Shown here piece after piece: positions 42,052 through 50,852 of a stretch of DNA of 64,000 nucleotides; the stretch's first letter is position 1, and every line of letters begins with the position of its first letter. The notes beneath the pieces are model-generated. The model was not told the origin of the DNA. It did no database searches and worked only from the letters and a program-made list of their open reading frames with translations. Made by a program: the position numbers and the translations under genes. Origin of the DNA: Thermomicrobiales bacterium. Its GTDB lineage: Bacteria > Chloroflexota > Chloroflexia > Thermomicrobiales > UBA6265. The stretch is taken from NCBI GenBank assembly GCA_030447415.1, contig JAUJOZ010000017.1, positions 39,245 through 103,244 on the forward strand. The letters are read 5' to 3'.

Positions 42052-44145
42052 ATGGCCGATCAAGAATCCAACCGGCGCCGCCCAGCGGCCGGCCGTCGCC
42101 TCGACCGGCGCGTTGTCCTCAAGGCGACGGCGGCCTTCGGCGCGATGTCGCTCCTCGGCGGAGCGGTCCAGAGTCGGGCGCGCGCGCAGAACCCCGGCGA
42201 AACGATCGCCGGCACCTGGGTTGAAGCTGAGAGCGGGGGCTTCACGGCTGCCGCCGCGGGTGAGGCGCAGGCGTTCCAAACCGACTTCGGCTTCTACGCG
42301 GTGGCGCCCCATTGGGGAGCGGAAGCCGGTCCCGGCGCCAGCGTCGAGCTGAGCCTCAGCGCGGACGGCACATCGTGGTCTGAGCCTATCCAGGTCTATG
42401 AGGCCGTGGAGGACGCCGGCGGTCCCGAAAGCGGTGCCCGGCGCTTCGGCCGGCTCGTCGCGACAGAAGGGGCCAGCTTCATCCGCTACCGACCGCTTGA
42501 CGCGAACGGTACGCTGACAAGCCTGCCCAGTCTCGCCTTCACGTACATCGACGCCAGCGGTGGCCCGTCCATCGACGACGTCTACGCGGCCGCGCTCACA
42601 CCGTCGCTGGCGCCGCCCCCGATCATCTCCCGCGCCGCCTGGGGCGCGAACGAGTCGTACCGCTATGACGCCCAGGGCAACGAGATCTGGCCCCCGGAAT
42701 ACCAGACCGTCGAGCACGTCATCATCCATCACACCGACACGGCGAACTTTCAGGATCCGCTGATCGCTATGCGATCGATCTACCACTACCATGCGGTGAC
42801 CCGCGGCTGGGGCGACATCGGCTACAACTATCTCGTCGACTTCCTCGGCAACGTCTACGAGGGGCGAGTCGGCGGTGAAAACGTCGTCGGCGGTCACTCC
42901 TATCAGTACGCCTACGGGAGCTCGGGCATCGGCACGATCGGCCGCTTCTCCTTTGAGCCCGAGACGCCTGAAGCCCAGGCCGGCCTCGTCTGGATCTCCG
43001 CCTGGGTCGGCCGCGATCTCGATCCTTTCGGGCAAAAGCCCTTCCAAGACATCCCCAGCCTGCCAACGATCTGCGCCCACCGCGACGTCAACAACACCAC
43101 CTGCCCGGGGGATGTCCTCTACGGCGATTTGCCGACGATCCGTGAGTACGTCAACGCGGTGCTCAGTGGGGGCGTCGACCCCGCGCCGGACCCGGATTTC
43201 CTTCCCGGTGACATCGTCGAGACGATCGTGGCCGACGGCAACCTCCGTGAGGGTCCGGGCCTCGCCTTCGGTGTCCGCGTCCGCATGCAGCTCGGCGAGG
43301 TCCTCACCATCACCGATGGTCCCACGACCAATGACGGCTACACCTGGTACGCCGTTCAAGGCGGGACGCTCAGCGGCTGGGCCGCGACCATCATCTTCCG
43401 CAAGCGAACCACTAACCCGCCGCCCCCGCCGCCGTCCGGGCAATTCGGGGTTGGCAACGTCGTCTCCGTCAACACGGACTCACTGAACCTCCGTTCGGCC
43501 CCCGGCACGAGCGCGGGTGTGATCGCCACGATGCCGTTCGGCACCCGAGGCACGGTGGCGGGCGGTCCTCAGAGTGCGAATGGCTACGCCTGGTACCAGT
43601 TGAGCACCGCCTACGGCACCGGCTGGAGCGCCGGCTCCTTCCTGATCCTCGCCGATAGCCCACCGCCTCCGCCTCCGCCCCCGCCCCCGTCGGGTGGTTT
43701 CGCCGTCGGCGACACGGCGAGCGTCAACACTGACAGCCTCAACCTCCGCTCCGGTCCCGGGCTCGGCCAAGGTGTGATTGCGCGCATGCCATTCGGCACG
43801 CAGCTAAGCATCACGCAGGCCGGGGTGGCCGCCGATGGTTACACCTGGTATGGCGTATCTAGCACCCAGTACGGCAGCGGTTGGTCCGCGGGCGAACTGC
43901 TTGGCCCGGCCGGGAGCGGAAACACCGGGATTCAGGTTGGCGACACCGTCCAGGTGATCGATGGCAGCCTCAACGTCCGTGCGGCTCCCAGCACGTCCGC
44001 AGCGATTCAAAACGTCATGCCGGACGGCACGCGCCTCTCCGTCGTCGGTGGGCCGGCCCAGGCGGACGGCTACACGTGGTATCAGGTAAGCAGTGCGTCC
44101 TACGGAACCGGGTGGTCCGCCGCAAGCTTCCTCCAAGAGGTTTGA
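42052..44145 (+). CDS. Secreted N-acetylmuramoyl-L-alanine amidase (PGRP type) with four SH3b repeats
   Basis: A 697-residue exported cell-wall enzyme. The N-terminus has RRLDRRVVLKATAAFGAMS, a twin-arginine-like signal ending near AQSRARA. Residues about 35-175 are a beta-rich domain without a name I can give. The PGRP/amidase-2 domain holds HVIIHHTDT, WGDIGYNYLVD, GNVYEGR and CAHRDVNNTTCPGD, with His, His and Cys in zinc-binding positions. Four SH3b repeats follow (each with NLR/NVR, DGYTWY and GW near the end), spaced by linkers of six and ten prolines. They probably bind cell wall. ATG 42052 follows GGAGGGACAGCC. The enzyme cuts the stem peptide from MurNAc. Confidence 0.9.
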   Translation: MADQESNRRRPAAGRRLDRRVVLKATAAFGAMSLLGGAVQSRARAQNPGETIAGTWVEAESGGFTAAAAGEAQAFQTDFGFYAVAPHWGAEAGPGASVELSLSADGTSWSEPIQVYEAVEDAGGPESGARRFGRLVATEGASFIRYRPLDANGTLTSLPSLAFTYIDASGGPSIDDVYAAALTPSLAPPPIISRAAWGANESYRYDAQGNEIWPPEYQTVEHVIIHHTDTANFQDPLIAMRSIYHYHAVTRGWGDIGYNYLVDFLGNVYEGRVGGENVVGGHSYQYAYGSSGIGTIGRFSFEPETPEAQAGLVWISAWVGRDLDPFGQKPFQDIPSLPTICAHRDVNNTTCPGDVLYGDLPTIREYVNAVLSGGVDPAPDPDFLPGDIVETIVADGNLREGPGLAFGVRVRMQLGEVLTITDGPTTNDGYTWYAVQGGTLSGWAATIIFRKRTTNPPPPPPSGQFGVGNVVSVNTDSLNLRSAPGTSAGVIATMPFGTRGTVAGGPQSANGYAWYQLSTAYGTGWSAGSFLILADSPPPPPPPPPPSGGFAVGDTASVNTDSLNLRSGPGLGQGVIARMPFGTQLSITQAGVAADGYTWYGVSSTQYGSGWSAGELLGPAGSGNTGIQVGDTVQVIDGSLNVRAAPSTSAAIQNVMPDGTRLSVVGGPAQADGYTWYQVSSASYGTGWSAASFLQEV

Positions 44146-44184
44146 GGATCGCACCGGCCGCGTGGATTGAACGCACTAGGGGCC

Positions 44185-44205
44185 AGGGCGCTTCGCAAGT
44201 GCCCT
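44185..44205 (+). terminator. Hairpin after the amidase gene
   Basis: AGGGCGCTT (44185-44193) pairs with AAGTGCCCT (44197-44205), one G-U, about 40 bases past the stop. The loop is only three bases and no T-run follows, so termination is uncertain. Confidence 0.4.
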
Positions 44206-44357
44206 AGCTCCTACCGGCCCCTGCTCGCGCCATTGCGGCCAAGCCCTAGGAAGGTTATAGTTACAGCGGCTCTGAAAGGTGTCCGTACACTCTGTTCAAG
44301 TAGAGACGTGGCTCCTCCCAGCCGCGGCATTTCCAAGCGATGGAAGGCAACACTCCG

Positions 44358-44888
44358 ATGAAGATCGTCCTCCGCCAGGACGTGCCGAAGCTTGGCGAAG
44401 CCGGCACAGTCCAGAACGTCGCCGACGGCTACGCCCGCAACTTCCTGATCCCGCGCGGGCTGGCTGTCATCGCCACCCCCGGTGAACTGAAGGTCGTCGC
44501 CCACAACCAAGATGTTCAGGCCCGAAAGGTCGCCAAGCAGGAGCAACAACTCCAGACCGTCGCCGACCGCATCGCCGGCCAGCGCCTCGAGTTCACGGCC
44601 CGCGCTGGCGAGCAGGGTCGGCTCTACGGCTCCGTCACTGCCGGTGACATCGCAGACCGGTTGAGCGCCGCGGTGCGCGAGGAGATCGACCGGCGAAAGG
44701 TATTGTTGGAGGAGCCGATTCGCTCGGTCGGTGAGCACACGGTGACGGTGCATCTGGTCGGCCGCCTCCGGCCGCAGGTGACCGTCGTGGTCAACGGTGA
44801 AGTCGATGAGGCAGGTGAGGCGACCACTCGATCTAGCCCTCCTGTCAACGGGTCGACCGACCTCAGCGAGACGAGCCCCGAGGGATAG
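44358..44888 (+). CDS. rplI: 50S ribosomal protein L9
   Basis: A 176-residue L9. MKIVLRQDVPKLGEAG and VADGYARNFLIPRGLAV are the conserved N-terminal domain. A central charged helix (QEQQLQTVADRIAGQ region) connects to the C-terminal RNA-binding domain, and a Ser/Thr-rich tail extends past the usual ~150 residues. The start is the second in-frame ATG, 44358, ten bases after GGAAGG; the upstream ATG at 44340 would add MEGNTP. It precedes a small acidic ORF and dnaB, an order (rplI then dnaB) common in many bacteria. Confidence 0.93.
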   Translation: MKIVLRQDVPKLGEAGTVQNVADGYARNFLIPRGLAVIATPGELKVVAHNQDVQARKVAKQEQQLQTVADRIAGQRLEFTARAGEQGRLYGSVTAGDIADRLSAAVREEIDRRKVLLEEPIRSVGEHTVTVHLVGRLRPQVTVVVNGEVDEAGEATTRSSPPVNGSTDLSETSPEG

Positions 44889-44890
44889 GC

Positions 44891-45118
44891 ATGAGCGAGC
44901 TAGACGAGAGCAAGCGCGGGAAGGGAAGCTCGGGTCGGCCGGAGCCGGGTAGCGCTCACGATGACAGCAAGACCGAGACGATTGACCTAGGCCCCGAAGT
45001 GCCGATCGTCGACGGTGTTCCTGGGGCGCATGGAAACCCGGAAGTTCGCGGCACCGCCACCAACGAGTCGAACCTCGTCGGGCCCGCCGCCGAGGTGGCG
45101 GAGGAGATGGACTCGTAG
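44891..45118 (+). CDS. Small acidic hypothetical protein
   Basis: A 75-residue ORF that starts two bases after the rplI stop and ends 138 bases before dnaB. The product is hydrophilic, rich in Glu, Asp, Ser and Gly, with no Cys, no aromatic residue and no membrane segment, so it is likely disordered. I do not recognise it. The tight position after rplI and a plausible upstream GAGGGATAGGC support translation. Confidence 0.5.
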   Translation: MSELDESKRGKGSSGRPEPGSAHDDSKTETIDLGPEVPIVDGVPGAHGNPEVRGTATNESNLVGPAAEVAEEMDS

Positions 45119-45256
45119 CCGCTCCCCGTGATGGGTCGCCGGTCATCAGGCCAGACCGCCCGCACGAACCTCTACCGTTGCCCTAAAGCGATTCCGCAAG
45201 AGGATGACAGGTCAGCCGCCCCCGCCGGCCGATCCGGGAGCCGAGGAGCCCACCGG

Positions 45257-46602
45257 ATGGTCACGAGCGCGAGCGTTGACCGGCTGCCGCCCCACAACCT
45301 GGAGGCGGAGCAGTCCGTCCTAGGCAGCCTTCTCATCGACCGGGATGCGATCATCAAGATCGCGTCGTACGTCAAGCCCGACGACTTCTATCACGGCGCC
45401 AACGGGACGATTTACCAAGCTATCCTCGACCTCTATAACCGCCGCGAACCAACTGACTTCATCACCCTGTCTGATGAGTTGACCCGCCGCGAACGCCTCG
45501 ACCAGGTGGGCGGCATCGCCTACCTCTCGGCGCTCCTCAACGCCGTTCCCACCGCCGTCCATGTCGAGTACTACGGCAAGATCGTCGAGCGGACCGCGAC
45601 CCTTCGCCGTCTCATCGACGCCGGCGCGGAGATCGTCACCATCGGGTATCGGGACGGGGTCGACACGGAGGACGCCCTCGACGCGGCCGAGCGCGCCATC
45701 TTCGACGTCTCTCAGCGGCGGAGCACTAAGGACTTCCAGTCGATCGCAGAGGTCCTCGACCGCTTCTTCGATCAAATTGACTACATGCAGCAGCACCGGG
45801 GCGACGTCGTCGGCGTCGCCACGGGGTATACGGACCTTGACCAGCTCACCGGAGGTCTCAGAAGTCGGATCTCATTATCATCGCGGCGCGCCCGAGCGTC
45901 GGCAAGACGGCGTTCGCCCTCGGAATGGCTTATGGGGCGGCCGTCCAGCACGGCAAGACCGTCGGCATCTTCAGTCTCGAGATGTCCGCCGAGCAGTTGG
46001 TCCAGCGACTTCTCTCGACCGAGACTGGGGTCGACTCCCACCGGCTGCGTCTCGGACAGATCGACGACAACGAATGGGACCGCATCTCGCGGGCGTTTGG
46101 TCGTCTCGCCGAAGCGAACATTTACATCGACGACACCGCGGGTGCCGGCGTAATGGAGCTCCGTTCCAAGGCACGCCGACTGCAGGCCGAGCACGGCGTC
46201 GACCTCATCGTCGTCGACTACCTGCAGTTGATGTCGGGACGCCGGAGTGAAAACCGGGTCCAGGAGATCTCGGAGATCTCGCGCAGCTTGAAGGGCCTGG
46301 CCCGCGAGCTGAATGTTCCGGTGGTTGCCCTGTCCCAGTTATCCCGGGCGGTCGAGTCGCGCGCCGACCATCGACCGATGCTCTCGGACCTTCGAGAGTC
46401 GGGATCGATCGAGCAAGATGCCGACATCGTGATGTTCATCTACCGCGACGAGGTTTACGACCCCGAGACCGAGCGGAAGGGGATTGCCGAGATCATCGTC
46501 GCCAAGCATCGCAACGGGCCGGTGGGTAGCATCAATCTCCGCTTTTTCGACCGCACAGCGCGCTTCGCGGACCTCGAGCTCTACCGCGAGTCAGTCTCCT
46601 AG
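45257..46602 (+). CDS. dnaB: Replicative DNA helicase DnaB, interrupted by a frameshift
   Basis: The reading frame encodes a DnaB helicase that unwinds DNA at the fork. ATG 45257 follows CGAGGAGCC, and [17 protein letters not shown] begins the N-terminal domain. The frame runs through [13 protein letters not shown] to about 45857, after which the helicase sequence resumes in another frame with [21 protein letters not shown] (Walker A) and [13 protein letters not shown] (Walker B). Restoring one base, so that CTCAGAAG becomes CTCCAGAAG, joins the halves perfectly. The total length, 1346 bases, is one short of 449 codons. In an essential gene this is more likely a sequence error than a true null; otherwise another dnaB must exist. 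Confidence 0.9.
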
Positions 46603-46647
46603 CGTGGCCGCAGAAGGCGGGTCTCGGTCCACACCCGCGGCGCTCCG

Positions 46648-47412
46648 GTGAGCAAGCGCTTCGGCGGGTTTCTCGTCGCCACCGAGCCGGCGGTTGAGGT
46701 ACCAAGCACGTTCTTCACAGACGTCTTGCCGCAGCTGACGGACCTCAGGGAAGTTCAGGTGACGCTGGCCATCTTCCGTCTGGCCGCGGAGGCCGGCGGG
46801 GTGGAGGCCCCCGTGAGTCGCGATGCGATCCTCCGGGATCGCCCGCTGCGGACCGCATTGCGGGTCGTGGGGAGTCCCCGCGAGCCCGATCGGCGAATCA
46901 CCGCCGGCCTTGACCTCGCGGTTGCCCGCGGCACGCTGCTCTGCTTCCTGACGGAGCGAGGCGCCGACCGCAGGACTTGGTACTATGTCAACACACCCGC
47001 GAACCAGGCGCTGATCGCGGCAATGGGCCGCGGAGCGGTCGCCCCGCCTGTCGCGGTTTGGCAGGACAACCAGGTGCCCGCCGTCGTGCCGGAACGACCG
47101 AACGTGTTCCGGCTGTATGAGCAGAACATCGGGCTGCTGACGCCACTGATTGCGGACCACCTCGTCGACGCACTTGAGACCTACCCCGTGGCGTGGATCG
47201 AGGAGGCGATCGCCGAAGCGGTCGCGTACAACCGGCGGAGCTGGCGCTACATCCAGCGCATCCTGGAGAAATGGGCGTCCGACGGCCGCGGCCCGGCGTC
47301 GGACACCGGTAAGGACCGAAGCAATGAGACCCATCGGCGACGTGATCCGGACCATCTCGATCCCGATCAATACAAGCACGGGCGCTATCTCGACAAAGCC
47401 CGACACCGTTAA
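46648..47412 (+). CDS. DnaD-domain primosomal protein
   Basis: A 254-residue protein. The N-terminal half resembles a winged-helix region of replication-initiation proteins (PSTFFTDVLPQLTDLREVQV). The C-terminal part contains a DnaD/DnaB2 domain: VFRLYEQNIGLLTPLI, ALETYPVAWIEEAIAEAV and the end motif YIQRILEKWASDG. By analogy with Bacillus it would remodel DNA and help load the helicase. The start is GTG 46648. Its 3' end overlaps the dnaC-like gene by 89 bases and it lies 45 bases after dnaB, which supports a helicase-loading operon. Confidence 0.85.
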   Translation: MSKRFGGFLVATEPAVEVPSTFFTDVLPQLTDLREVQVTLAIFRLAAEAGGVEAPVSRDAILRDRPLRTALRVVGSPREPDRRITAGLDLAVARGTLLCFLTERGADRRTWYYVNTPANQALIAAMGRGAVAPPVAVWQDNQVPAVVPERPNVFRLYEQNIGLLTPLIADHLVDALETYPVAWIEEAIAEAVAYNRRSWRYIQRILEKWASDGRGPASDTGKDRSNETHRRRDPDHLDPDQYKHGRYLDKARHR

Positions 47413-48106
47413 GTGCGCCCTCTGTCAAGACGCTGGCTTCCTCCGCGTCAACGTCCCGATCAACCACCCGAACTTCGGCCGGATCTTCCCGTGCGAGTGC
47501 AAGGTGCGCGAGCGCGAGGAGCGCCTGATTGAAGACCTCCGCCGGTTGTCGAACCTCGATGCCTTCGCAGACCACACATTCGGGAGCTTCGACCTGGCGA
47601 TCACGGGTGTGGAAGAGGCATACCGCCTGTCGCTCGCCTACGCCCGCAATCCCGACGGATGGTTGTTTCTCCATGGACCGTGCGGCGTCGGAAAGACTCA
47701 CTTAGCCGTGGCCATCGCCCTCCAGGCAATGGAGCGACAGAAGCTGAGCGTCCTCTTTGCCGTGGTACCGGACCTGCTGGACCACCTCCGCGCCACGTTC
47801 GACCCGGGTGCCGGGGTAGCCTACGACGATCGGTTCAACGCGATCCGCAACGCGCAACTGCTTGTCCTCGATGATCTAGGCACCGAGAACACGACGCCGT
47901 GGGCACGAGAAAAGCTGTATCAAATCTTCAATCATCGCTACAACGAGCGGCTGCCGACCGTCATTACCTCTAATCAGGACTTCAAACGCATCGAGGAGCG
48001 CGTGCTCTCGCGCATCCTGGACACGCGATTGACTCAGTACATTCACGTCGATGCCGAGGACTTCCGCACGCGACGCGTGGCCCGGGGTGGTGGAGCCCGA
48101 CGCTAG
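47324..48106 (+). CDS. DnaC/DnaI-like AAA+ helicase loader ATPase
   Basis: A 260-residue ATPase. The N-terminal region holds CALCQDAGF and PCECK, a possible zinc knuckle. The ATPase has Walker A GPCGVGKTHLAVAIA, Walker B LLVLDDLGTENTTPWA, and NHRYNERLPTVITSN. DnaC, DnaI and IstB-type transposase helpers share this fold; the setting next to dnaB and a DnaD gene, and the absence of an istA-like gene, favour a loader. ATG 47324 follows AAGGACCGAAGCA and lies inside the end of the dnaD-like gene, implying coupling. Confidence 0.88.
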   Translation: MRPIGDVIRTISIPINTSTGAISTKPDTVKCALCQDAGFLRVNVPINHPNFGRIFPCECKVREREERLIEDLRRLSNLDAFADHTFGSFDLAITGVEEAYRLSLAYARNPDGWLFLHGPCGVGKTHLAVAIALQAMERQKLSVLFAVVPDLLDHLRATFDPGAGVAYDDRFNAIRNAQLLVLDDLGTENTTPWAREKLYQIFNHRYNERLPTVITSNQDFKRIEERVLSRILDTRLTQYIHVDAEDFRTRRVARGGGARR

Positions 48107-48458
48107 CGGCGTGACCTCTCTTCGTGTTCCGCACGCCACTCCGGCAATTCGCTCCACCGGCGTCACAATGGAGCGGGTGGCCTGCAGACCAACCGACCGA
48201 GCCGACGCTCGGTCTTTACCATCCCTGCCGAGCCGCGGATCAGCGGGTGCGGCGCCGCTCCGCACACGTTCGTTCAACTCCTAGACAAACCAGGTCGGAC
48301 AGCAGAACCGCGCCCCCCACGCGACGAGCCTGATCGGCAGCGGTCGGCGCATTGCTGACGGCGGTCCGACTACCCTCGCGGGTGCGGTGACGGTTATCGG
48401 CCGTGTGGTGCTAAACTCTGTAGGCAACGGTCCGCCTCGCCCGACGCGCCGGTGATCC
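48107..48458. other. Intergenic region before cdaA
   Basis: This 352-base region has no credible gene. TAAACT at 48412-48417 may be a -10 element with a weak GTGACG 19 bases upstream. I see no riboswitch and no terminator with T-run for the helicase-loader operon. Confidence 0.35.
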
Positions 48459-49367
48459 ATGCTCGAGATCGGTTGGCTGCTGTCGCGCCTGGGTGACCTC
48501 CGGGCCATCCTGGACGTTCTCGTCGTCACGTTGATCATCTATTGGCTGCTTTGGGTCGCCCAGGGGACCCGAGCGACCCAATTGATCCGCGGCGTTATCA
48601 TCTTGCTCGCCCTGGTCTACTTCCTCGGCACCTCGCTCCAACTCACGACGTTGAACTGGCTTCTCGGGCGAACGTGGCCGGCGCTGCTCGTGGCGATTCC
48701 GGTCATCTTCCAACCCGAGCTGCGACGCGCCCTTGAGCAACTTGGACACACCGGCGCCTGGCTTCGGCCCCATCTGCCGGCTGGCATCGAGGATGAACTC
48801 GATCGAACGGTCGACGAAATCGTCCGCGCCGCCGCTCAGTTGGCGCGGAACCGGTACGGTGCGCTGATCGTGATTGAACGGGACACCGGTCTCCAGGACT
48901 TCGCCGAGCGCGGGGTCGTCCTGGATGCAAAGGTGACCCGGCAACTCTTGATCAACATCTTCTATCCCAACTCCCCGTTACACGACGCGGCGGTGGTCGT
49001 TCGCGGGGATCGCATCGTCGCCGCCAGTGTCGTGCTGCCCTTGACCGACAACATCTCCGCGGCCGGCCGGCTCGGAACCCGCCATCGGGCGGCGATTGGC
49101 GTCACCGAGGAGTCGGACGCGCTCGCCGTGGTGGTGTCGGAGGAAACCGGGCAGATTGCGGTTGCCCACAACGGACGTCTGATTCGGAATCTGGATCAGG
49201 ATCGCCTGCGACGGGTTTTGCGCTCTCTGTTGCGACTGGATCGCCCCGCCGGCCGGGCACCGACCTCGAATGGTCGGCTGCATCTTCCTGCCCGCCCGCA
49301 GACGAAGGCGGACGGCGCAAGCGCCCGGTCGCACCAGCGCGACGCTGAGCCCACCAAGACCGTCTGA
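48459..49367 (+). CDS. cdaA: Diadenylate cyclase CdaA (c-di-AMP synthase)
   Basis: A 302-residue membrane diadenylate cyclase that condenses two ATP to c-di-AMP. Three hydrophobic helices span about residues 15-95, followed by FQPELRRALEQLG and the DAC domain. The RHR motif is intact in GTRHRAAIG. The motif that is DGA in CdaA proteins I know reads NSPLHDAAVVV here, a Gly-to-Ala change. The C-terminal tail of about 45 residues is basic and low-complexity. The downstream YbbR-domain gene begins two bases after the stop, the standard cdaA-cdaR pair. ATG 48459 starts the family sequence. Confidence 0.92.
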   Translation: MLEIGWLLSRLGDLRAILDVLVVTLIIYWLLWVAQGTRATQLIRGVIILLALVYFLGTSLQLTTLNWLLGRTWPALLVAIPVIFQPELRRALEQLGHTGAWLRPHLPAGIEDELDRTVDEIVRAAAQLARNRYGALIVIERDTGLQDFAERGVVLDAKVTRQLLINIFYPNSPLHDAAVVVRGDRIVAASVVLPLTDNISAAGRLGTRHRAAIGVTEESDALAVVVSEETGQIAVAHNGRLIRNLDQDRLRRVLRSLLRLDRPAGRAPTSNGRLHLPARPQTKADGASARSHQRDAEPTKTV

Positions 49368-49369
49368 CA

Positions 49370-50692
49370 ATGCGGTCAGGCGTGTCGTGGCGTGAGATCC
49401 TCGCCGCACGGGTGACGACCGGCGACCTCATCCGCCTTGGCGCATCGGTCGCCCTGGCGCTTCTCCTCTGGGGTTGGGTCACGGCGGTCCAGGATCCGAT
49501 TCAGACCGAAGTCTTTGCCGCCGTTCCGATCGAGCCGGCCGCCTTGCCCAACGCCCTGGTCGTGGTAGGCGAAGTGCCGCCCGTAACCGTCACGCTCGAG
49601 GGTCCGCAGTCGGTCATTGAGGATGTTAGGCCGGGTGACCTCGAACCGCGGCTCGATCTTGACGATGTGGACGGACCGGCCCCGTACACAGCCGAAGTCC
49701 GCGTCTCGGCACCGCATGGGTCACGCGTTATCCGCGTCGACCCCGCGGAAATCCCGGTGGTGGTGGAGGCGACCGTCTCGAAGACCTTCGAGCTCGACGT
49801 CATCGAGCGTCCGCCGCCTGAGGGGAATGTGACCATCGGCGCCGTCGAACCCGAGGTCTCGGAGGTCACGGTGACAGGGCCAAGTTCCGTGATGCGTCGG
49901 GTTGCACGAGTTGTGCTTCCTGTCGAGCTTGCCGAGCAAACGACCGATTTCGTTGAGCGAATCCCGCCCGTCGCGCAGGATGCGTCCGGCACCCGTATCC
50001 CAGAGGTCACCGTGTTGCCGGAGCAGGTCGCGACGACGGTGCGGGTCGTTTCCGAAGGCAAGAGCGTAGGCGTCATCCCTCAAGTCGTCGGGAACCCGGA
50101 GGAGGGGTGGGAAGAACTCGGACGCGCCGCGAACCCATCGGAGGTCGTCGTAGACGGTCCACCAGAGGTATTGGAGGGGTTGATCTCCGTTCCGTCGGAA
50201 CCCGTGAGTATTGAGGGCGCGCGGGCGAACGTCACAGCGAGTGTCGGGTTGGTCTTGCCGGCCGGTGTCAAGGTGTTGGATCCGAGTGGCGGACGAATTG
50301 AGGTGACCGTCCAGGTAGGTCAGCCGGGCGTCTCGCAATCGCTTCCAGCTCAGCAGGTTGCCGTCACTGGGCTGGGGGACGGTCTCACGGCCGTAGTCGA
50401 GCCGCCGGCCATCGACATCGTGGTTGAGGCGCCGGAGACAATGCTGACCAGCCTGCGAGCCGACGACGTCACGCTCCGGGTCGACGTGACGGGCTTCGGA
50501 CCAGGTCGATACCGGTTGCGGCCGACCGTCTCGCTCCCGCCGAACGTGGAGTGGATCCGGACCGAGCCGGACACCGTAACGGTCACCATCATGAGCGGCG
50601 CCGGCGGCACGCGGGCCGGCGCAACCGGTACTCCGCTGCCACCGGCGGACCCGTCAGGAACGGTCACCCCTGATCCGGCATCCCGTCCCTAG
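49370..50692 (+). CDS. YbbR-domain protein, probable CdaA regulator
   Basis: A 440-residue protein with one N-terminal membrane anchor (LGASVALALLLWGWVTAV) and at least four extracytoplasmic YbbR-like repeats, each with the pattern PPVTVTLEGP / VSEVTVTGPSSV / NPSEVVVDGPPEVL / TVTV. The tail is Pro/Thr-rich. In Firmicutes the equivalent CdaR binds and modulates CdaA, and the position two bases downstream of cdaA supports that role. The start ATG 49370 lies next to the cdaA TGA. A glmM gene, often third in the operon, is absent; an ANTAR regulator converges instead. Confidence 0.85.
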   Translation: MRSGVSWREILAARVTTGDLIRLGASVALALLLWGWVTAVQDPIQTEVFAAVPIEPAALPNALVVVGEVPPVTVTLEGPQSVIEDVRPGDLEPRLDLDDVDGPAPYTAEVRVSAPHGSRVIRVDPAEIPVVVEATVSKTFELDVIERPPPEGNVTIGAVEPEVSEVTVTGPSSVMRRVARVVLPVELAEQTTDFVERIPPVAQDASGTRIPEVTVLPEQVATTVRVVSEGKSVGVIPQVVGNPEEGWEELGRAANPSEVVVDGPPEVLEGLISVPSEPVSIEGARANVTASVGLVLPAGVKVLDPSGGRIEVTVQVGQPGVSQSLPAQQVAVTGLGDGLTAVVEPPAIDIVVEAPETMLTSLRADDVTLRVDVTGFGPGRYRLRPTVSLPPNVEWIRTEPDTVTVTIMSGAGGTRAGATGTPLPPADPSGTVTPDPASRP

Positions 50693-50728
50693 CCGGTGCT
50701 GCGGCAAGATACTCGCGTCGATAAGGTA

Positions 50729-50755
50729 CCCGCGCGACAGGCATGGTCGCGCGGG
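50729..50755. terminator. Bidirectional terminator between cdaR and the ANTAR regulator
   Basis: CCCGCGCGAC (50729-50738) pairs perfectly with GTCGCGCGGG (50746-50755) around AGGCATG. It sits between two converging genes. It has no T-run but a very stable 10-bp GC stem. Confidence 0.7.
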
Positions 50756-50852
50756 ACGACTCCGTGACCACGCGCTCGCCCGCACCGTCCCGGAGACCGA
50801 GGGCAGGGACATTAGAGCGTTTAGTTCTAGGCTAAGCGGCTGAAACGCCGAA

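Noticed and set aside
43660..43700. Simple CCGCC-type repeat in the amidase
   Set aside because: It encodes the proline linker between SH3 modules and is in frame; it is not a mobile or regulatory repeat.
47324..48106. IstB-type transposase helper
   Set aside because: There is no istA-like gene, terminal repeat or target duplication, and the neighbours are dnaB and a DnaD-domain gene.
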